DNA of 64,000 nucleotides from Hirudinaria manillensis (lineage: Eukaryota > Annelida > Clitellata > Hirudinida > Hirudinidae), in assembly GCA_034509925.1 (NCBI GenBank), contig CM067536.1, forward strand, positions 2,441,501-2,505,500, given 5' to 3'. Position numbers and translations under genes: made by a program. The notes below the pieces were generated by a model, which was not told where the DNA came from, searched no databases, and saw only the letters and a list, made by a program, of their open reading frames with translations. This document shows positions 52,463-64,000 of this stretch, piece after piece. Numbering within the stretch: the stretch's first letter is position 1; each line of letters opens with the position of its first letter.

Positions 52463-53659
52463 CTTAGATGAAAATAACTCCACAGTAGTAAACTTTGGTT
52501 GGCTCCACGATATTTTTTTTTTCCGAAATTGCTTTTTAGCGATTTATTTCCCGATGCTAATCAGACCCACCTGAAGGAGAAGCAGACGGGAAATGTCTAA
52601 AGAATTATTCCGACGAATGGAAAGTTGCGACAGATCCGATGGAATTAAGAACCATCCCTAACAAGCTTTAGCACGATGGATGTGCAAGGCTTTCTCGCCA
52701 TAGACTGCTGCAAAACATCGCGAAAGGTTTTCCCACGTGGTGCGAAAAATGCCCTCCCTTTGTTGCAGAGGCGTTGATGGTGTTCTTTATTTGTCTTTTT
52801 TCCTTTATGATTTGAGGTGGAGCAGAAAAACGATTTGTGATGAATTTTTTCTCTCTAAATTACAGCAAATGTTACGAATTCTTGAGTTTGAGGAGCGCTT
52901 GTTTGCCTGGCATCGTGTTGCAATATCCTTCACATTCGGTACCACTTAAAATCTTTTAAGAAGCCATTAAACAGGGATTATATCGCCAGAGAAGTTCCCG
53001 TACAATTCTATCCCATTAATGATGCTTACATTTCATTTTTTTTAAAGCAGTAGTTGAGCAGAAAACTATATATTTGTATAAATAATTTTCAGATTTTTTT
53101 TTCTGAAATTGAAACAAAAGAAATTTCTTTGAAATTTCCCTCGTGGTGTTGACAAGGATTTTTTCCTATCGACCCAGGAAACCCTTGTTGATATCGAATT
53201 TTGTAAAATTTTTATTAGAACATCTACTCGGAGAGCAAAAAATCATGAAACATTCCTTGAAAAATAATTCCTTCTTTGACTAGAATTTCCAAGTAACGAT
53301 CAAATCTGATGATCCGAATACAAATAATTAAGTAATTCTATCAAAAAATCGGCATAATTTTCTTTTTAAGAAGTATGATTTTCAAAGGTCGTTACGATAA
53401 TCAAGTGCAGTCCTATTAATATCACATCATTCCCAAAAATAAAAATTAAAAACAAACAACAAGTTTCATCAAAACTACAGTAAACTCTAAGCTAATTTCG
53501 AATGAACAACTCACAAACGTTCAAGTATAAATCTAAGTTGGTTGTTCTCTTCATTGAAAGGACAACGACGAATATAACGGTATGTAATACTAATTGTCTT
53601 CAAACAATCCAAACCAATGTTTTTGCATCTGTCTAAATCCTACAATTACAATCTCTTAC
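50379..53659. other. Intergenic region with a GC-richer island
   Basis: Mostly AT-rich. At about 51,950-52,320 G+C rises to near half, with overlapping short frames on both strands and no motif I recognise; it may be an exon, UTR or regulatory island. 52,560-52,760 is also somewhat richer. Confidence 0.3.
52424..52462. repeat. (GA)n microsatellite
   Basis: An almost pure GA run of about 38 bases. Confidence 0.9.
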
Positions 53660-53838
53660 CCTTTTCTCAATAATTGTCAAAATCGTTTCAGTACACGTGG
53701 CTGTCAGAATCACTTCGCATGACTTGGTGTCTTTTGGTCTTCCCATTCCAAAACGCTCGTAAGCGAAGACCATCAACAATGTAGCTGCATTGAATCGCAG
53801 GCAATGTCCAAATGTTTCAAGTATGCCACGCACGAATC
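53660..53838 (-). CDS. Isolated internal exon of an unassigned gene
   Basis: A 179-bp minus-strand segment with acceptor TTATTTAG/GATTC and donor AAAAGG/GTAAGAG is open throughout (about 59 codons, phase 2 in, phase 0 out). The text FVRGILETFGHCLRFNAATL then VFAYERF faintly recalls the last repeat of mitochondrial carriers (GF-P--R-...--F--YE), but this is weak. No partner exons were found nearby. Coding status rests on borders and frame only. Confidence 0.35.
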
Positions 53839-54304
53839 CTAAATAAAACTTCCACTCAAGATATTCAATAACTAAAAAAAAATTGATTTGAACTTTGAAA
53901 TCTCGAGTAGGACGGACGAACACTATACTTCTAAAACAAGTCTATCAGGATGGTATTCCGTAAGTGAGGCTGGTGAAACAATAGTCAAGTAATCGTGGTG
54001 ATATTGCTGCATAGTGTTCATAAAGAATGGCTCCTGAACTCCAGAATAAAAAAGAAAGATGTTACCAGGTAGTTTCAAAGGTGAATCTCTGTCGCTTTAT
54101 TCTTTCGAATCGGTATGCGCGACCTCGGAAAGCGCTTCTTAAATATGCAGCAGAAACCCATGTACAGGCATCAATTTACATCGACAAAAATATACATTCC
54201 GTCAGCAATCGAAAAGCAAACACGCTTAAACAAAACCGCGCAAAGATAGTAAACAATCTACACGATCTACACTCTCAATTGAACTCTCGCCTGCTCAGCT
54301 CGGG

Positions 54305-56263
54305 TCATCTCGCGACGTGTCGCGACGATGACAGCGACGCCGGCGTCGATCGCTTGTAGACGTCTCTCTCGTGCATCTGTCCTTTGAGCAACCTATGCAG
54401 AATGTTGCTGCCTTTAACGCTGCCAATGTCCGATTTGAAGCCTTTCGAGTTAGCGTTCGGAGGATTTTGCCTGTCCATATTGGCTTGTGACTTGCCCTGT
54501 TGCTTCGTCTCGGTCGAAGCTTGAGTCAGTTGGCCCCTGATGATTCCCTCGTATATTGCGTCGCTTCCCTGATTGGCGTTGAAGTTTATGGTACCGCAAG
54601 TGAGGATCGTTTGCAGGACATTGCCTCGATCTTCACCAATGTTTCTTCTCTTCATTATCTCCTGCTTAATGGCCGTCTGGCAATTTTTTCCAGATCTGCT
54701 TTCGTTCTTCTGAGCGTCCCGAGGCTCTTTCTTGATGGAGTCGGTATCCTGCAGCGGGACATTTTTCGACGTCGAGTTTGGCGACGGCTTCACGACGATG
54801 CAGCTGGCAATATTACCGCTGTTCAGGGAAGTCGGAACAGCTATGATGAAATAGCTGCAATTAGATTGCTGGTTCGCGCTGGCGTTGGACTTGACAGGCA
54901 TGTAATTCGGGCATTCATTCGATGTGCTGACGTCTTCAGAAACGCCGTCGCCTGACGTCAAATCTGAAAATTGAAGATTGGAAAAGATTTCGCCGACGTC
55001 CAAAGGAGCATTGAACAAGGCCTTGACGTCATCTGGCGAGACCTCGGCACTGTGTGCGATTTCTTCACCATCGGCTTCGTTTATCTGAAAAGTGAAATTG
55101 GACAGGAACGTGTCTTTTGTGATTTGCGTTTCGATTGAAAGTCTATTATTCTCCTGAGCAAAGTTCAAGTTATCGAGGTCGTTCAAGTCTTCCTTCATAG
55201 GAATAGAATCAAATAAGGACTGAAATTTGAAGCCTGCGCTCGAGAGCATGTTGTCAGATTTGTCAACTCTACTCTGAAAGGACTCTTGCTTTTGGGATTT
55301 CGATGGGTTGTCGTTCTCTAAGGTAGTACTCTGCCTTTTGCGTTTGTTTGTAAACTCATTCAGGTCTCTGATGGCCATCTCTTCTCCAAGAGAGGGCGAC
55401 AGCCTCATCAACTCGTCGTATTTGATTTTCTGCTGGTCATTCTGAAACTCTGATTTGCAGGCATCATAATTACACTGGAGGGCTTCAAACGGATGAAAAA
55501 TCTTCTCACGCGAGCTCTCCTTTCCTTGGAATAGGTTATCATCTCCGTCGAGAACGAAATTGAACATGTCGTCGATCTCATTTAGATCAGAAAGCATTCC
55601 ATTATGGGATGCGTCCGAACGTCCCTGTGGAATAGAATGACCGGAAATGTCAGCCCCCTGCGACCGACTAAGTGGATAGACATCTGAAGATGAAAGGCTT
55701 GAAGTGTAAATCTGGCCCTGAGCATCGATGCTTTCAGTGTTTGTCGCTCTTTCAGACTGACAAACATCGACGGCGCCTGCCGAACAGTCGTTGAAGAATT
55801 CGGTGAAGAAATCGACCGACGTGGTGGTCACTGGAGGCGCTATCGTGACAACTTCTGCAGGAAAAGAGGCTCCGCAGTCCAATTTGCCGATTGGATTCAA
55901 GACGTCTTCCTGCCATTGGAACATTAGATCCGTTCTGTCCATGCTTTTAAATTCGAACACCTCGTGTGGAAAGTCGTCTGCCAAAATCGGCTCTACAGTC
56001 TGACCGACCAGAGCGAAACCTTCTCTGGGCTCTTCTAGAAGAGGTTCGGATAGGAGACAGAGTGTGTCGCACTCTTCCAATGTTTTTTTGTGGTCGAAGT
56101 CTCGAGGGAAGTCGAAAGGATGCTTTGACGTCCTGTTGTAAGGACTGATGGCGCTTTCATCTTCGGCGCTGCTGCCATAACCGCTGGAAGCTGCTGAAGG
56201 GGAACTGATGCTGCCTGATGGTTCCTTGTTGGACGTTTGTTTTACGATCAGTGACGGATGCAT
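54305..56263 (-). CDS. Ser-rich protein with LxxLL motif, possible nuclear co-regulator
   Basis: A single open frame of 652 codons; the ATG follows ACCACAG directly, so it may be the start of an exon with an upstream 5' UTR or further coding exons above 56263. The protein is low-complexity and Ser/Asn/Asp-rich, with no folded domain recognised. Features seen: SSGYGSSAEDESAIS near the N-terminus, acidic patches (EIDDMFNFVLDGDDN), two KxEPR or KQE-type sumoylation-like sites (IKKEPRD, AIKQEIM), a Lys/Arg stretch (TNKRKRQ) that could be a nuclear signal, and near the C-terminus ILHRLLKG, an LxxLL nuclear-receptor box like those of p160 coactivators. Codon use and length argue for a real gene. 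Identity is not recognised; the transcription co-regulator role is inferred. Confidence 0.65.
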   Translation of the reverse strand: MHPSLIVKQTSNKEPSGSISSPSAASSGYGSSAEDESAISPYNRTSKHPFDFPRDFDHKKTLEECDTLCLLSEPLLEEPREGFALVGQTVEPILADDFPHEVFEFKSMDRTDLMFQWQEDVLNPIGKLDCGASFPAEVVTIAPPVTTTSVDFFTEFFNDCSAGAVDVCQSERATNTESIDAQGQIYTSSLSSSDVYPLSRSQGADISGHSIPQGRSDASHNGMLSDLNEIDDMFNFVLDGDDNLFQGKESSREKIFHPFEALQCNYDACKSEFQNDQQKIKYDELMRLSPSLGEEMAIRDLNEFTNKRKRQSTTLENDNPSKSQKQESFQSRVDKSDNMLSSAGFKFQSLFDSIPMKEDLNDLDNLNFAQENNRLSIETQITKDTFLSNFTFQINEADGEEIAHSAEVSPDDVKALFNAPLDVGEIFSNLQFSDLTSGDGVSEDVSTSNECPNYMPVKSNASANQQSNCSYFIIAVPTSLNSGNIASCIVVKPSPNSTSKNVPLQDTDSIKKEPRDAQKNESRSGKNCQTAIKQEIMKRRNIGEDRGNVLQTILTCGTINFNANQGSDAIYEGIIRGQLTQASTETKQQGKSQANMDRQNPPNANSKGFKSDIGSVKGSNILHRLLKGQMHERDVYKRSTPASLSSSRHVAR

Positions 56264-57899
56264 CTGTGGTTAAAAGTGGATCGATAATGAGTACGGTTTT
56301 ATTTCTGGAGAACGTGATCATTAATAGCGAGGGTTTTTTTTCAATTAATTGTTTTTTTTTTTAGTGATGAGAAAGACAATAATTAATCTTAATTTATCCA
56401 AAAATCGTTTCTAATCGCAAAAAAAGTTTCTTACAATGATAGTCATGACTCTGCGAATCAATAGATTTTGAGTTTTAGGAAGACAGGGAATTAAAAGAAA
56501 TTATATTTAAGAGTATTACACAATTGTCAAACAAGCGAAGCAAAATCTACATTATTTGATTACAATCAATTTATTTATAACTTTATGATAACATTTCTGA
56601 AATCTGATGAAGGAAATCATTTTTTAAAACAACGATTCAAATATCTTGGTTTACAGATAATAATCTACTTTTTCCTCACAAATTCTAATTGGAATAAATA
56701 AAAAATACGAAAAAAAAAACAAACATGCAACTCATTATCCTGTCAGCAATCTGATATGGCTTTATCTCATAGCATCTATTATCGTAAAGCATTGACAGGT
56801 AGCGACGTCTCAATTTAAAACGACACCTCATTTTTTTGCCAGTGATAGAACTGAAAATCTTAGCATTTCTTTCTTTAAAAAATAATTTTTAATATTTTAA
56901 AATATCATTTGCACTTCAATGAAGCATTGTTGAAAGAAAGATTAAAAGATTTTAAAATCTAAAAGCAAAACAAAAGGGTCTGCAAAAATAATTGAAGAAG
57001 CATCCTTTGAGACGATTTCATGTCGAAACGTTGCAGTGGCTAGTTACGCTCTCAGAATTTCAGTCGTTTTAAAATTAAATTATAAAAAAAAACACAAGAA
57101 AAAAAAGGAATAATGTGTGCTATTACTAAGATACAAAGCCACTATCAACGCCAAAAATTATCATTATCTTCACAGCTGTATTTAGTGCATTATTTGGATT
57201 TGCTATCAGCGGAGAACAATCTTTGTAAACTTGCCAAAAGCAACAATCCCCAGGGGAGAATTTACCTGAAAATAACAACATTCTACAATCTGCAGAGCTT
57301 TGTCGAATAAAAAATAGTTGGTGAAGTCTTCTCTTGTGTTGAGTTTTGGATGGCAATGTTTTGAAACTATGATTTGAAATTATTATTTTTCTTTCTCATA
57401 AAGAATTGATTTTGAAGTTTAAAAAAAATAAAAAAAAAAGATTTCAATTCTGTGAATCCCCAGAAATACGTGGAATACTTTCAGCTTCATTATTTCTTCT
57501 TTCTAAAATTAAGTCTTTGATTTTGAATTTGATTTTCGAGCACAGAGGCGTCAAACTGTTAGGAAAAAAATAATCGCATGGAAAAATGAAAAACTGAAAA
57601 AAAAAACAAAAGAATCAAATCAAAGGTACAAAATTTGATGGAGATAAGTCACCCTAAGTTTAAGACATTGTGGATGCTCGGAAGGTTTAGAAATAATTTA
57701 TTTATTAATATTTGCAATTTAACGATATTTATCATTTATTAACATTTTTATCTTTTACGACATCAACTCTCAAAAGACTTATCTTTCTGAACATTCTCTT
57801 CAATTCTCGAACAAAAAGTTATTAAACTCTTCTGAATGTTTAATGAAGCAGGAGCGTATGGTCTAATTATCGTCCTGGAATAATTATATTAAATGAGGT
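56264..57899. other. Upstream region of the LxxLL protein gene
   Basis: AT-rich; the 5' exons and promoter of the minus-strand gene should lie here or beyond. No feature stood out. Confidence 0.3.
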
Positions 57900-57902
57900 G
57901 GA

Positions 57903-57995
57903 CGATGATGACGTTGATAATGAGGATGATTACGATGACGACGACGATGATGATGATGACGATGATGATGATGACGATGATGACGACGATGATGT
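57903..57995. repeat. (GAT/GAC)n repeat
   Basis: Imperfect GATGAC/GATGAT trinucleotide array. Confidence 0.9.
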
Positions 57996-58221
57996 GTTGT
58001 ATTACTTTAGATTTAACGGAAACATTTTCACCGCTTTCAAATAAACCTCATCGACTTCCATAGCTTCAGAAGTTCTTGCAGTCGATGTGGTCGTGGTTTC
58101 GACGTGGTTCTTTTTGTGACTAGTCTCGGATAAATTATGCCTACGGTAATGAAGATGAATTGCTTTCCATAAGAGAACGGCTCCTACGAGATCCTTCGTA
58201 TCAGAACAATGACAGCAAATA

Positions 58222-58319
58222 GTAGAAGAAGAAGAAGAAGAAGAAGAAGAAGAAGAAGAAGAAGAAGAAGAAGAAGAAGAAGAAGAAGAAGAAGAAGAAG
58301 AAGAAGAAGAAGAAGAAGA
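58222..58319. repeat. (GAA)n microsatellite
   Basis: About 32 perfect GAA units. Reading frames through it (poly-Ser or poly-Phe on the minus strand) are artefacts. Confidence 0.95.
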
Positions 58320-58497
58320 CGATGATGAAGTGGAAAGAAGGAAAGAAAAAAAAAGAATATCTGTTTGTAAGTAAGTCTTCAAGTAGCTCGAGCAATAAGG
58401 GACTGATGTGGCGGGGGAATCCGTTGAATAATGAAATGCATACAAGATGAGGAAGAATAGAAATAAAGTAATTGAATTATAAATGCAGGTACATGGA

Positions 58498-58575
58498 CAT
58501 GATGACGACGACAACGACGATGATGATGGTTCTGCTGCTGCTGATGATGATGACGACGATGACGATGATGATAGC
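58498..58575. repeat. (GAT/GAC)n repeat, second array
   Basis: Imperfect GATGAC/GATGAT array with a short CTGCTGCTG insert. Confidence 0.85.
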
Positions 58576-59188
58576 AAGGATAACGATGGTTATTTGTAAT
58601 CAGAAGATGATTGAGAGAGAACCTCTCAAGAACCAAGTAGTGGTTGATCGCGCAGTTGGAGCGGCACAATATATAGTCTTAATTATTTATTAAAATATAT
58701 CATGAAATAAAGAATTAATTTACACAAAATCAAAAAAAAAGATATATAATAAACATACAATTCCCAACTTCTGCAAAGAAATTATGTATTTCCAATCCTC
58801 AAATTCATCATCGCCGTCTACATCATCATCATCGTCGTCGTCCTCGTCGTCATCACCATCCCCAGCATCACTACATTGCGAATTATTGGACATTGACGGT
58901 ATTTTATTTTATTTTTCAATTAATATACGCCATAAATATGCCGAAAATTAAAAATAATGGACTCTCGAAAGAGAAATATTTTGCTCGTTAGGTGAGATCA
59001 ACAGAAAGGAAATTACGTTCAGAAATGATGTTTTACAACGGAACTTGGTTGCCTGAAGTAAATTTACAACCAACACGAGACAACAATTCTCTGAACTGTG
59101 AGTCCACTACACGCGTATTTATTACGTTTCGTGTCCACATAAATATTTATTTATTTATTTATTTGATGGTGATGATGATAATAACGTT

Positions 59189-59325
<137 letters not shown>

Positions 59326-59649
59326 AATTATAATAACAATAAGACTATACGAATAACAGTCCAAAATCTTCGTTCAATTTTTAATTCCATTGTTCCCGGA
59401 GGTTATTTGGTGCAGCAGAGAAAAACATAAAGTTCTCTGAAGTAATTTTTACGCTGGAAATTTTTTTTTTAATCCGGCAACAATACTTCGCTAACCATTT
59501 TTATGTTTCAATAATTTTCTTTATGGTTTGAGCCAGGAATAAATTTCAATTTCAATGCGCTTTGTTTTTCAAGTTGAACTGCTTTGAAGAGAAGTATTGC
59601 ATTGATGACCGGAAGTGGTGACTGACGTAATGATGGATGGACTGATTGA

Positions 59650-59820
59650 AAATTGGAGGGGTGAATGGATTGATTGAAAGTTGAAGGGGTGAATAGATTG
59701 ATTGAAAGTTGAAGGGGTGAATGGATTGATGGAAAGTTGAAGGGGTGAATGGATTGATTGAAAGTTGAAGGGGTGAATGGATTGATTGAAAGTTGAAGGG
59801 GTGAATGGATTGATGGATGG
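59650..59820. repeat. 28-bp minisatellite
   Basis: Five to six copies of a 28-bp unit built on GGGGTGAATGGATTGATTG with AAAGTTGAA; copies differ at one or two bases. Confidence 0.9.
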
Positions 59821-59859
59821 ACTGGTGGCTTAAAAGTAGTTGATTTAGCGGCGTCTTAC

Positions 59860-61200
59860 TTAAAGATTAAATTAAAAACATTTAAAACGTAATAATAAAT
59901 GGAATTATTCGGCGGGATTATTATTATTTCAAAGTAAAATTAAATTTTATTTGTTTTTAATATAATAAGAATAAAGATTGGACATAAATAATAAGTCATT
60001 AAGAATTCTCGACTATTTACTTGGAGCTCCCATCCATCAATTTTCGAGTGCAAGAAATTGGGCTATGATTTTTCAAAGAATCTTCCTCTGCATCTTTTAT
60101 GCATAATTAAATTTAATAAAGACCAATACATATTCATGATTGCTGATTACTATAAAATGCAATTTTAATTGAATAAATATTAATTATTAATTAATGTATT
60201 TTAATTAAATAATTATTAGTTATTAATTAATGTATTTTAGTGAAATAATTTGTAATTATTAATTAATGTGTTTTAATGACTTAATTAAAATATCAAACAA
60301 TTCGCAACCTTCTTGTTTTCAATCGTCTTAAACTAATTTGAAACCAATTTATTAATAATTTACTATTTATTTGAAATTTAAAAAAAAATCCATAAAAACA
60401 AATCAACTTATTATCAAAATAATACAATATCAAATATCAAAATAACTACAATATTCAAGCGACACGTTGTTCCAGTCCACCCTATTTGCCGCATTTCAAG
60501 TTTTTACAAATTTTTATAATTGATGTAACACCGTATTGAGACATAAATAAGACCTTGATTTATGTGGCGCAATTCTAGTGCACTAATGTAATCCTAGCAG
60601 TTGATTTAAACGAAATAAACGATTATAAATTCAGAAATAGTTTATAAATTTGATAAATATAATATATTATAATACGCGATCAATCAATTTTATCGGCTGT
60701 ACGTTTATTATACAATATAAACGAACATCGATTTAAATAAATAATTTAATATTTATTAAATAATTAAGCAATATATATTTTCATAGTATTATCCAAATAA
60801 ATAATATAATAGACATTGATAAAACATTCTGCTAAATAGATTTTTAACATTATTAACATTAACTGTTAACATTTTATTGCATTTGAAATCAAATTAGGCG
60901 ATTATATTCATTTTCTAATGAGGTTTTTTAAGTATTTATCGTTATATTTTGTTATTATTAGTAATATAATTTGTTATTATATTAAAGTCATAATTTTATC
61001 TAATTTTAGACAGATATAATTTTATTTATTCTTAAAATCCACTTTTAAATCGTACAAAACAAAGACATAAAAAATGGATGGAAGGATGGAGGGATAAAAG
61101 AAAGAAAGTTGTAACAAAAGCACATTTGCAACCACAACTTGAAAACAAACACGTTCTTATTATACATTGCACTCGGATTCTTGTTACGAAATAATGATAA
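59860..61200. other. AT-rich intergenic DNA
   Basis: Dominated by TTAATTAAT-like words. No gene or known repeat was recognised. Confidence 0.3.
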
Positions 61201-61212
61201 ATAAACTCGATG

Positions 61213-61382
61213 CTGTTAATAATAATAATAATAATAATAATAATTATTATTATTATTATTATTATTATAATTATAAATATAATAACATATATAATAATAA
61301 TAATAATTATTATTATTATTATTATTATAATTATAAATATAATAACATATATAATAATAATAATAATTATTATTATTATTGT
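61213..61382. repeat. Palindromic AAT/ATT array, about 60-bp higher-order unit
   Basis: An (AAT)n run turns directly into (ATT)n, then a linker containing ATAAATATAATAACATATA; the block occurs about three times in tandem. Each block can fold back on itself. Confidence 0.9.
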
Positions 61383-61703
61383 TTTTTATTAGTATTATAA
61401 TAATTATTTCATGTTATATTCTATTTTTTAATATTTCATTACAATTACGTGATATCACGTGATATCGATTATGAATAAGAATGCAGTGAGTGCCATTTTG
61501 AGTGCAAAAAAATGATAAAAAGAAGAAAAAAATCTGAATATTTCACGTGGACAGGTGTAAAAGAGATTCTGGAAAAATTTTAAAGACATTTTAAAAAATA
61601 ATTAAGGACGTCTTGAATTTAGGTTTGTAGATTGATCGAAAGGTGAGTTGATGGATGGACAAACGGCATGACGGATTGTTGGACGGATGGACTGATGGAT
61701 GTG

Positions 61704-62288
61704 TGGATGGATGGATGGATGGATGGATGGATGGATGGATGGATGGATGGATGGATGGATGGATGGATGGATGGATGGATGGATGGATGGATGGATGGAT
61801 GGATGGATGGATGGATGGATGGATGGATGGATGGATGGATGGATGGATGGATGGATGGATGGATGGATGGATGGATGGATGGATGGATGGATGGATGGAT
61901 GGATGGATGGATGGATGGATGGATGGATGGATGGATGGATGGATGGATGGATGGATGGATGGATGGATGGATGGATGGATGGATGGATGGATGGATGGAT
62001 GGATGGATGGATGGATGGATGGATGGATGGATGGATGGATGGATGGATGGATGGATGGATGGATGGATGGATGGATGGATGGATGGATGGATGGATGGAT
62101 GGATGGATGGATGGATGGATGGATGGATGGATGGATGGATGGATGGATGGATGGATGGATGGATGGATGGATGGATGGATGGATGGATGGATGGATGGAT
62201 GGATGGATGGATGGATGGATGGATGGATGGATGGATGGATGGATGGATGGATGGATGGATGGATGGATGGATGGATGGATGGATGGAT
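61704..62288. repeat. Long (GATG)n tetranucleotide tract
   Basis: About 585 bases, roughly 146 units, essentially perfect. Because 4 and 3 share no factor, all three frames read the same WMDG peptide repeat; these are not genes. Confidence 0.97.
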
Positions 62289-62399
62289 GAAAAGATATTG
62301 CTATGATAATGATGACGACGACGATGATATGGACGTCATTGGCATTGAGAATGAATACTAGTTAAGATTTATATTTGAACTTTAAAGTGTTTTTATTTT

Positions 62400-64000
62400 A
62401 TTTTTGTATTTCAAATTTACAGTTGTAAGATGAAAAACTGAAATGATAAAAAATGTCAGACACAAGAAAAAATGTTTGTACTTGGAAGAAGCAATTGCCA
62501 CATTAAATATTTACTGGTATCCGCTGTAGGACGTATTCCTGAATGTAATTAAAGCCGAGCTTTAATAAGTAATATTATAAGTAATAAAATAATAAATAAA
62601 TAAATAAGTAAATTATTAATGAGCTCTAAACCTGTTCGGAGATAATATATTTTTTTTCGATTTTTTAAAAATATTGTAATTAGAGAAACCAGTAAATAAT
62701 TATAATAACGGTATTTTTTTATAAAAATAATTATACTCATCCGTGAAATAGTATAGCTGTATATTAGGTGAAAGAGGATTTATTGAAAGAGGATATTTAT
62801 TGGAAATGAAATTTGAGGAAAGTAAATCATTAAAACAGAAATCCTTTAAAAAATACTTTTAAGTAAAATATTTTACAATTAAATCGATTAAATCGATTAA
62901 TTAATTGAGCTACAATTAATTAAACAGAGTAAAGTCAGTAAAATGCAGTAAGTTTCGGTAGAATATAAATCAATTATTTCCAAGGATTTTTCACGAACAA
63001 ATCCAACAGTAAAACTCTGAACAATGTCGAACAAAGCCATTAAAACTTTTCAGGATTTTCTTCATTTTTTCTTTAGGTTTATTTAAATTTATTTTTTGTT
63101 TTTTTCTTTACAAATTTTCACAAAAGAATTTCGACAGTAAAAGATTTATTATTAGTATATTAATTTAACAAAGGTTCTTTAACTTGGCAAAAAAAAAAAC
63201 AAAACAAACATACAAACTTGGCACCTGTTTTTGTAAGTAATAAACTTGTCAGTATGTTGTACACTTCTAAGGATGTAAATCAACGATAGGTTAATAAATT
63301 ATAATAAGTTAGACGTAAATAACTAGTTACGAGAAATATTTATGTTTTAATATTGTAATATTCGTGACTGACTTCAGTGACCTAGAATTGAGGACCACAT
63401 AAATGCATTTTGCAAGATTTTCAAGTATTTAAGTTTAATTTGTTTATTTCTCTTCTGTTCCCCGAATTATGACAAAATAGGCAGAAATAAATTGAATTAC
63501 TTTATAAATCAATAAAAATAATTGAATTAATTTATAAATCAATAAAAAAATATAATTCTAATAAGAAATTCTACTCGTGTAGCAAGGAAATATATTCATT
63601 TTGTTTTCTATTTTCGGATGAATTTCTCTGACCTTTGAACCTGCGGTCATCAGTTGTTATGAAGGATTGTGAGTACGATTGGAGGGGGCAAATTGAGTCC
63701 TAAAAAAATATTTTTCTCGCTTCGTTTGGAATTGTTTTTTTCGTAGAATATCTTGGAATAAATATAATATTTATGATAATAATATTTTTATTTGTTAATA
63801 ATTTCAATGATTTATTTAATTTCATTCGTTCGCCATAGTTTTATTAAAAATCATAAACTTGAAAAAGCAAATAAGAATATTGAGTGAAGGTGTAAATTGA
63901 AGTTCACTTAGGTGCAAGCGATTATGGGGATTTTGTTTCTCTGTTAAAAATATCACTAATTTAGTTTGATTGATAAATAAATACGATTGAATATAAAATA
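62400..64000. other. AT-rich intergenic DNA at right edge
   Basis: No exon, repeat family or RNA gene was recognised. Confidence 0.3.

Noticed and set aside
58002-58577. 191-codon minus-strand frame with poly-Ser
   Set aside because: Created by GAA and GAT repeats; no splice or domain context.
61655-62361. Three overlapping reading frames encoding WMDG repeats
   Set aside because: Pure consequence of the GATG tetranucleotide tract; all three frames give the same peptide.

Overview
This is an AT-rich animal (metazoan) genome window with split genes, GT-AG introns, many LTR retrotransposon copies, DNA transposons and long microsatellites. The genes (extracellular WSC, fucolectin-like and EGF domains, a PSKH1-type kinase, eIF1, a C-type lectin) fit an invertebrate, possibly a lophotrochozoan. 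I cannot name the species.

Positions 1-34,000 hold a cluster of related membrane-receptor genes. Gene C (minus, leaving the left edge) and gene A (minus, 2515-6514) carry EGF and F-type-lectin (FTP) exons. Gene A adds a WSC domain, a transmembrane helix and a cut-down tyrosine-phosphatase-like tail. A broken copy (gene D) lies at 7965-8275. Gene B (plus, 9932-33923) is a ten-exon, about 498-residue receptor whose introns are filled with mobile DNA. Nearly all extracellular exons are phase 1-1, and I checked the phases across every junction listed.

Mobile DNA in and around gene B: a non-autonomous LTR element carrying one ORF with a tandem-repeat middle and an RS-rich tail (10719-12383); a nearly full-length but damaged Ty3/gypsy element with a SAP-like gag N-terminus (15489-21048); several solo LTRs; a composite of an old gypsy copy interrupted by a solo LTR and a LINE (25995-31740); a protease-only gypsy fragment; two Tigger/pogo remnants; and about 180-bp satellite-like units in opposite orientations.

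Positions 34,000-56,300: a hAT element with intact ends and 8-bp target duplications (37320-38405); eIF1 (minus, four exons, a last exon of four codons plus stop); PSKH1-like kinase (plus, four exons, exon 2 flanked by an inverted repeat); a type II membrane C-type lectin (plus, six exons); an isolated unassigned exon (53660-53838); and a 652-residue Ser-rich protein with an LxxLL motif (minus, 54305-56263).

Positions 56,300-64,000 are intergenic and dominated by simple repeats, including about 580 bp of GATG repeat and a palindromic AAT/ATT array. No tRNA, rRNA or CRISPR was recognised. All exon structures are manual splice predictions without transcript support.
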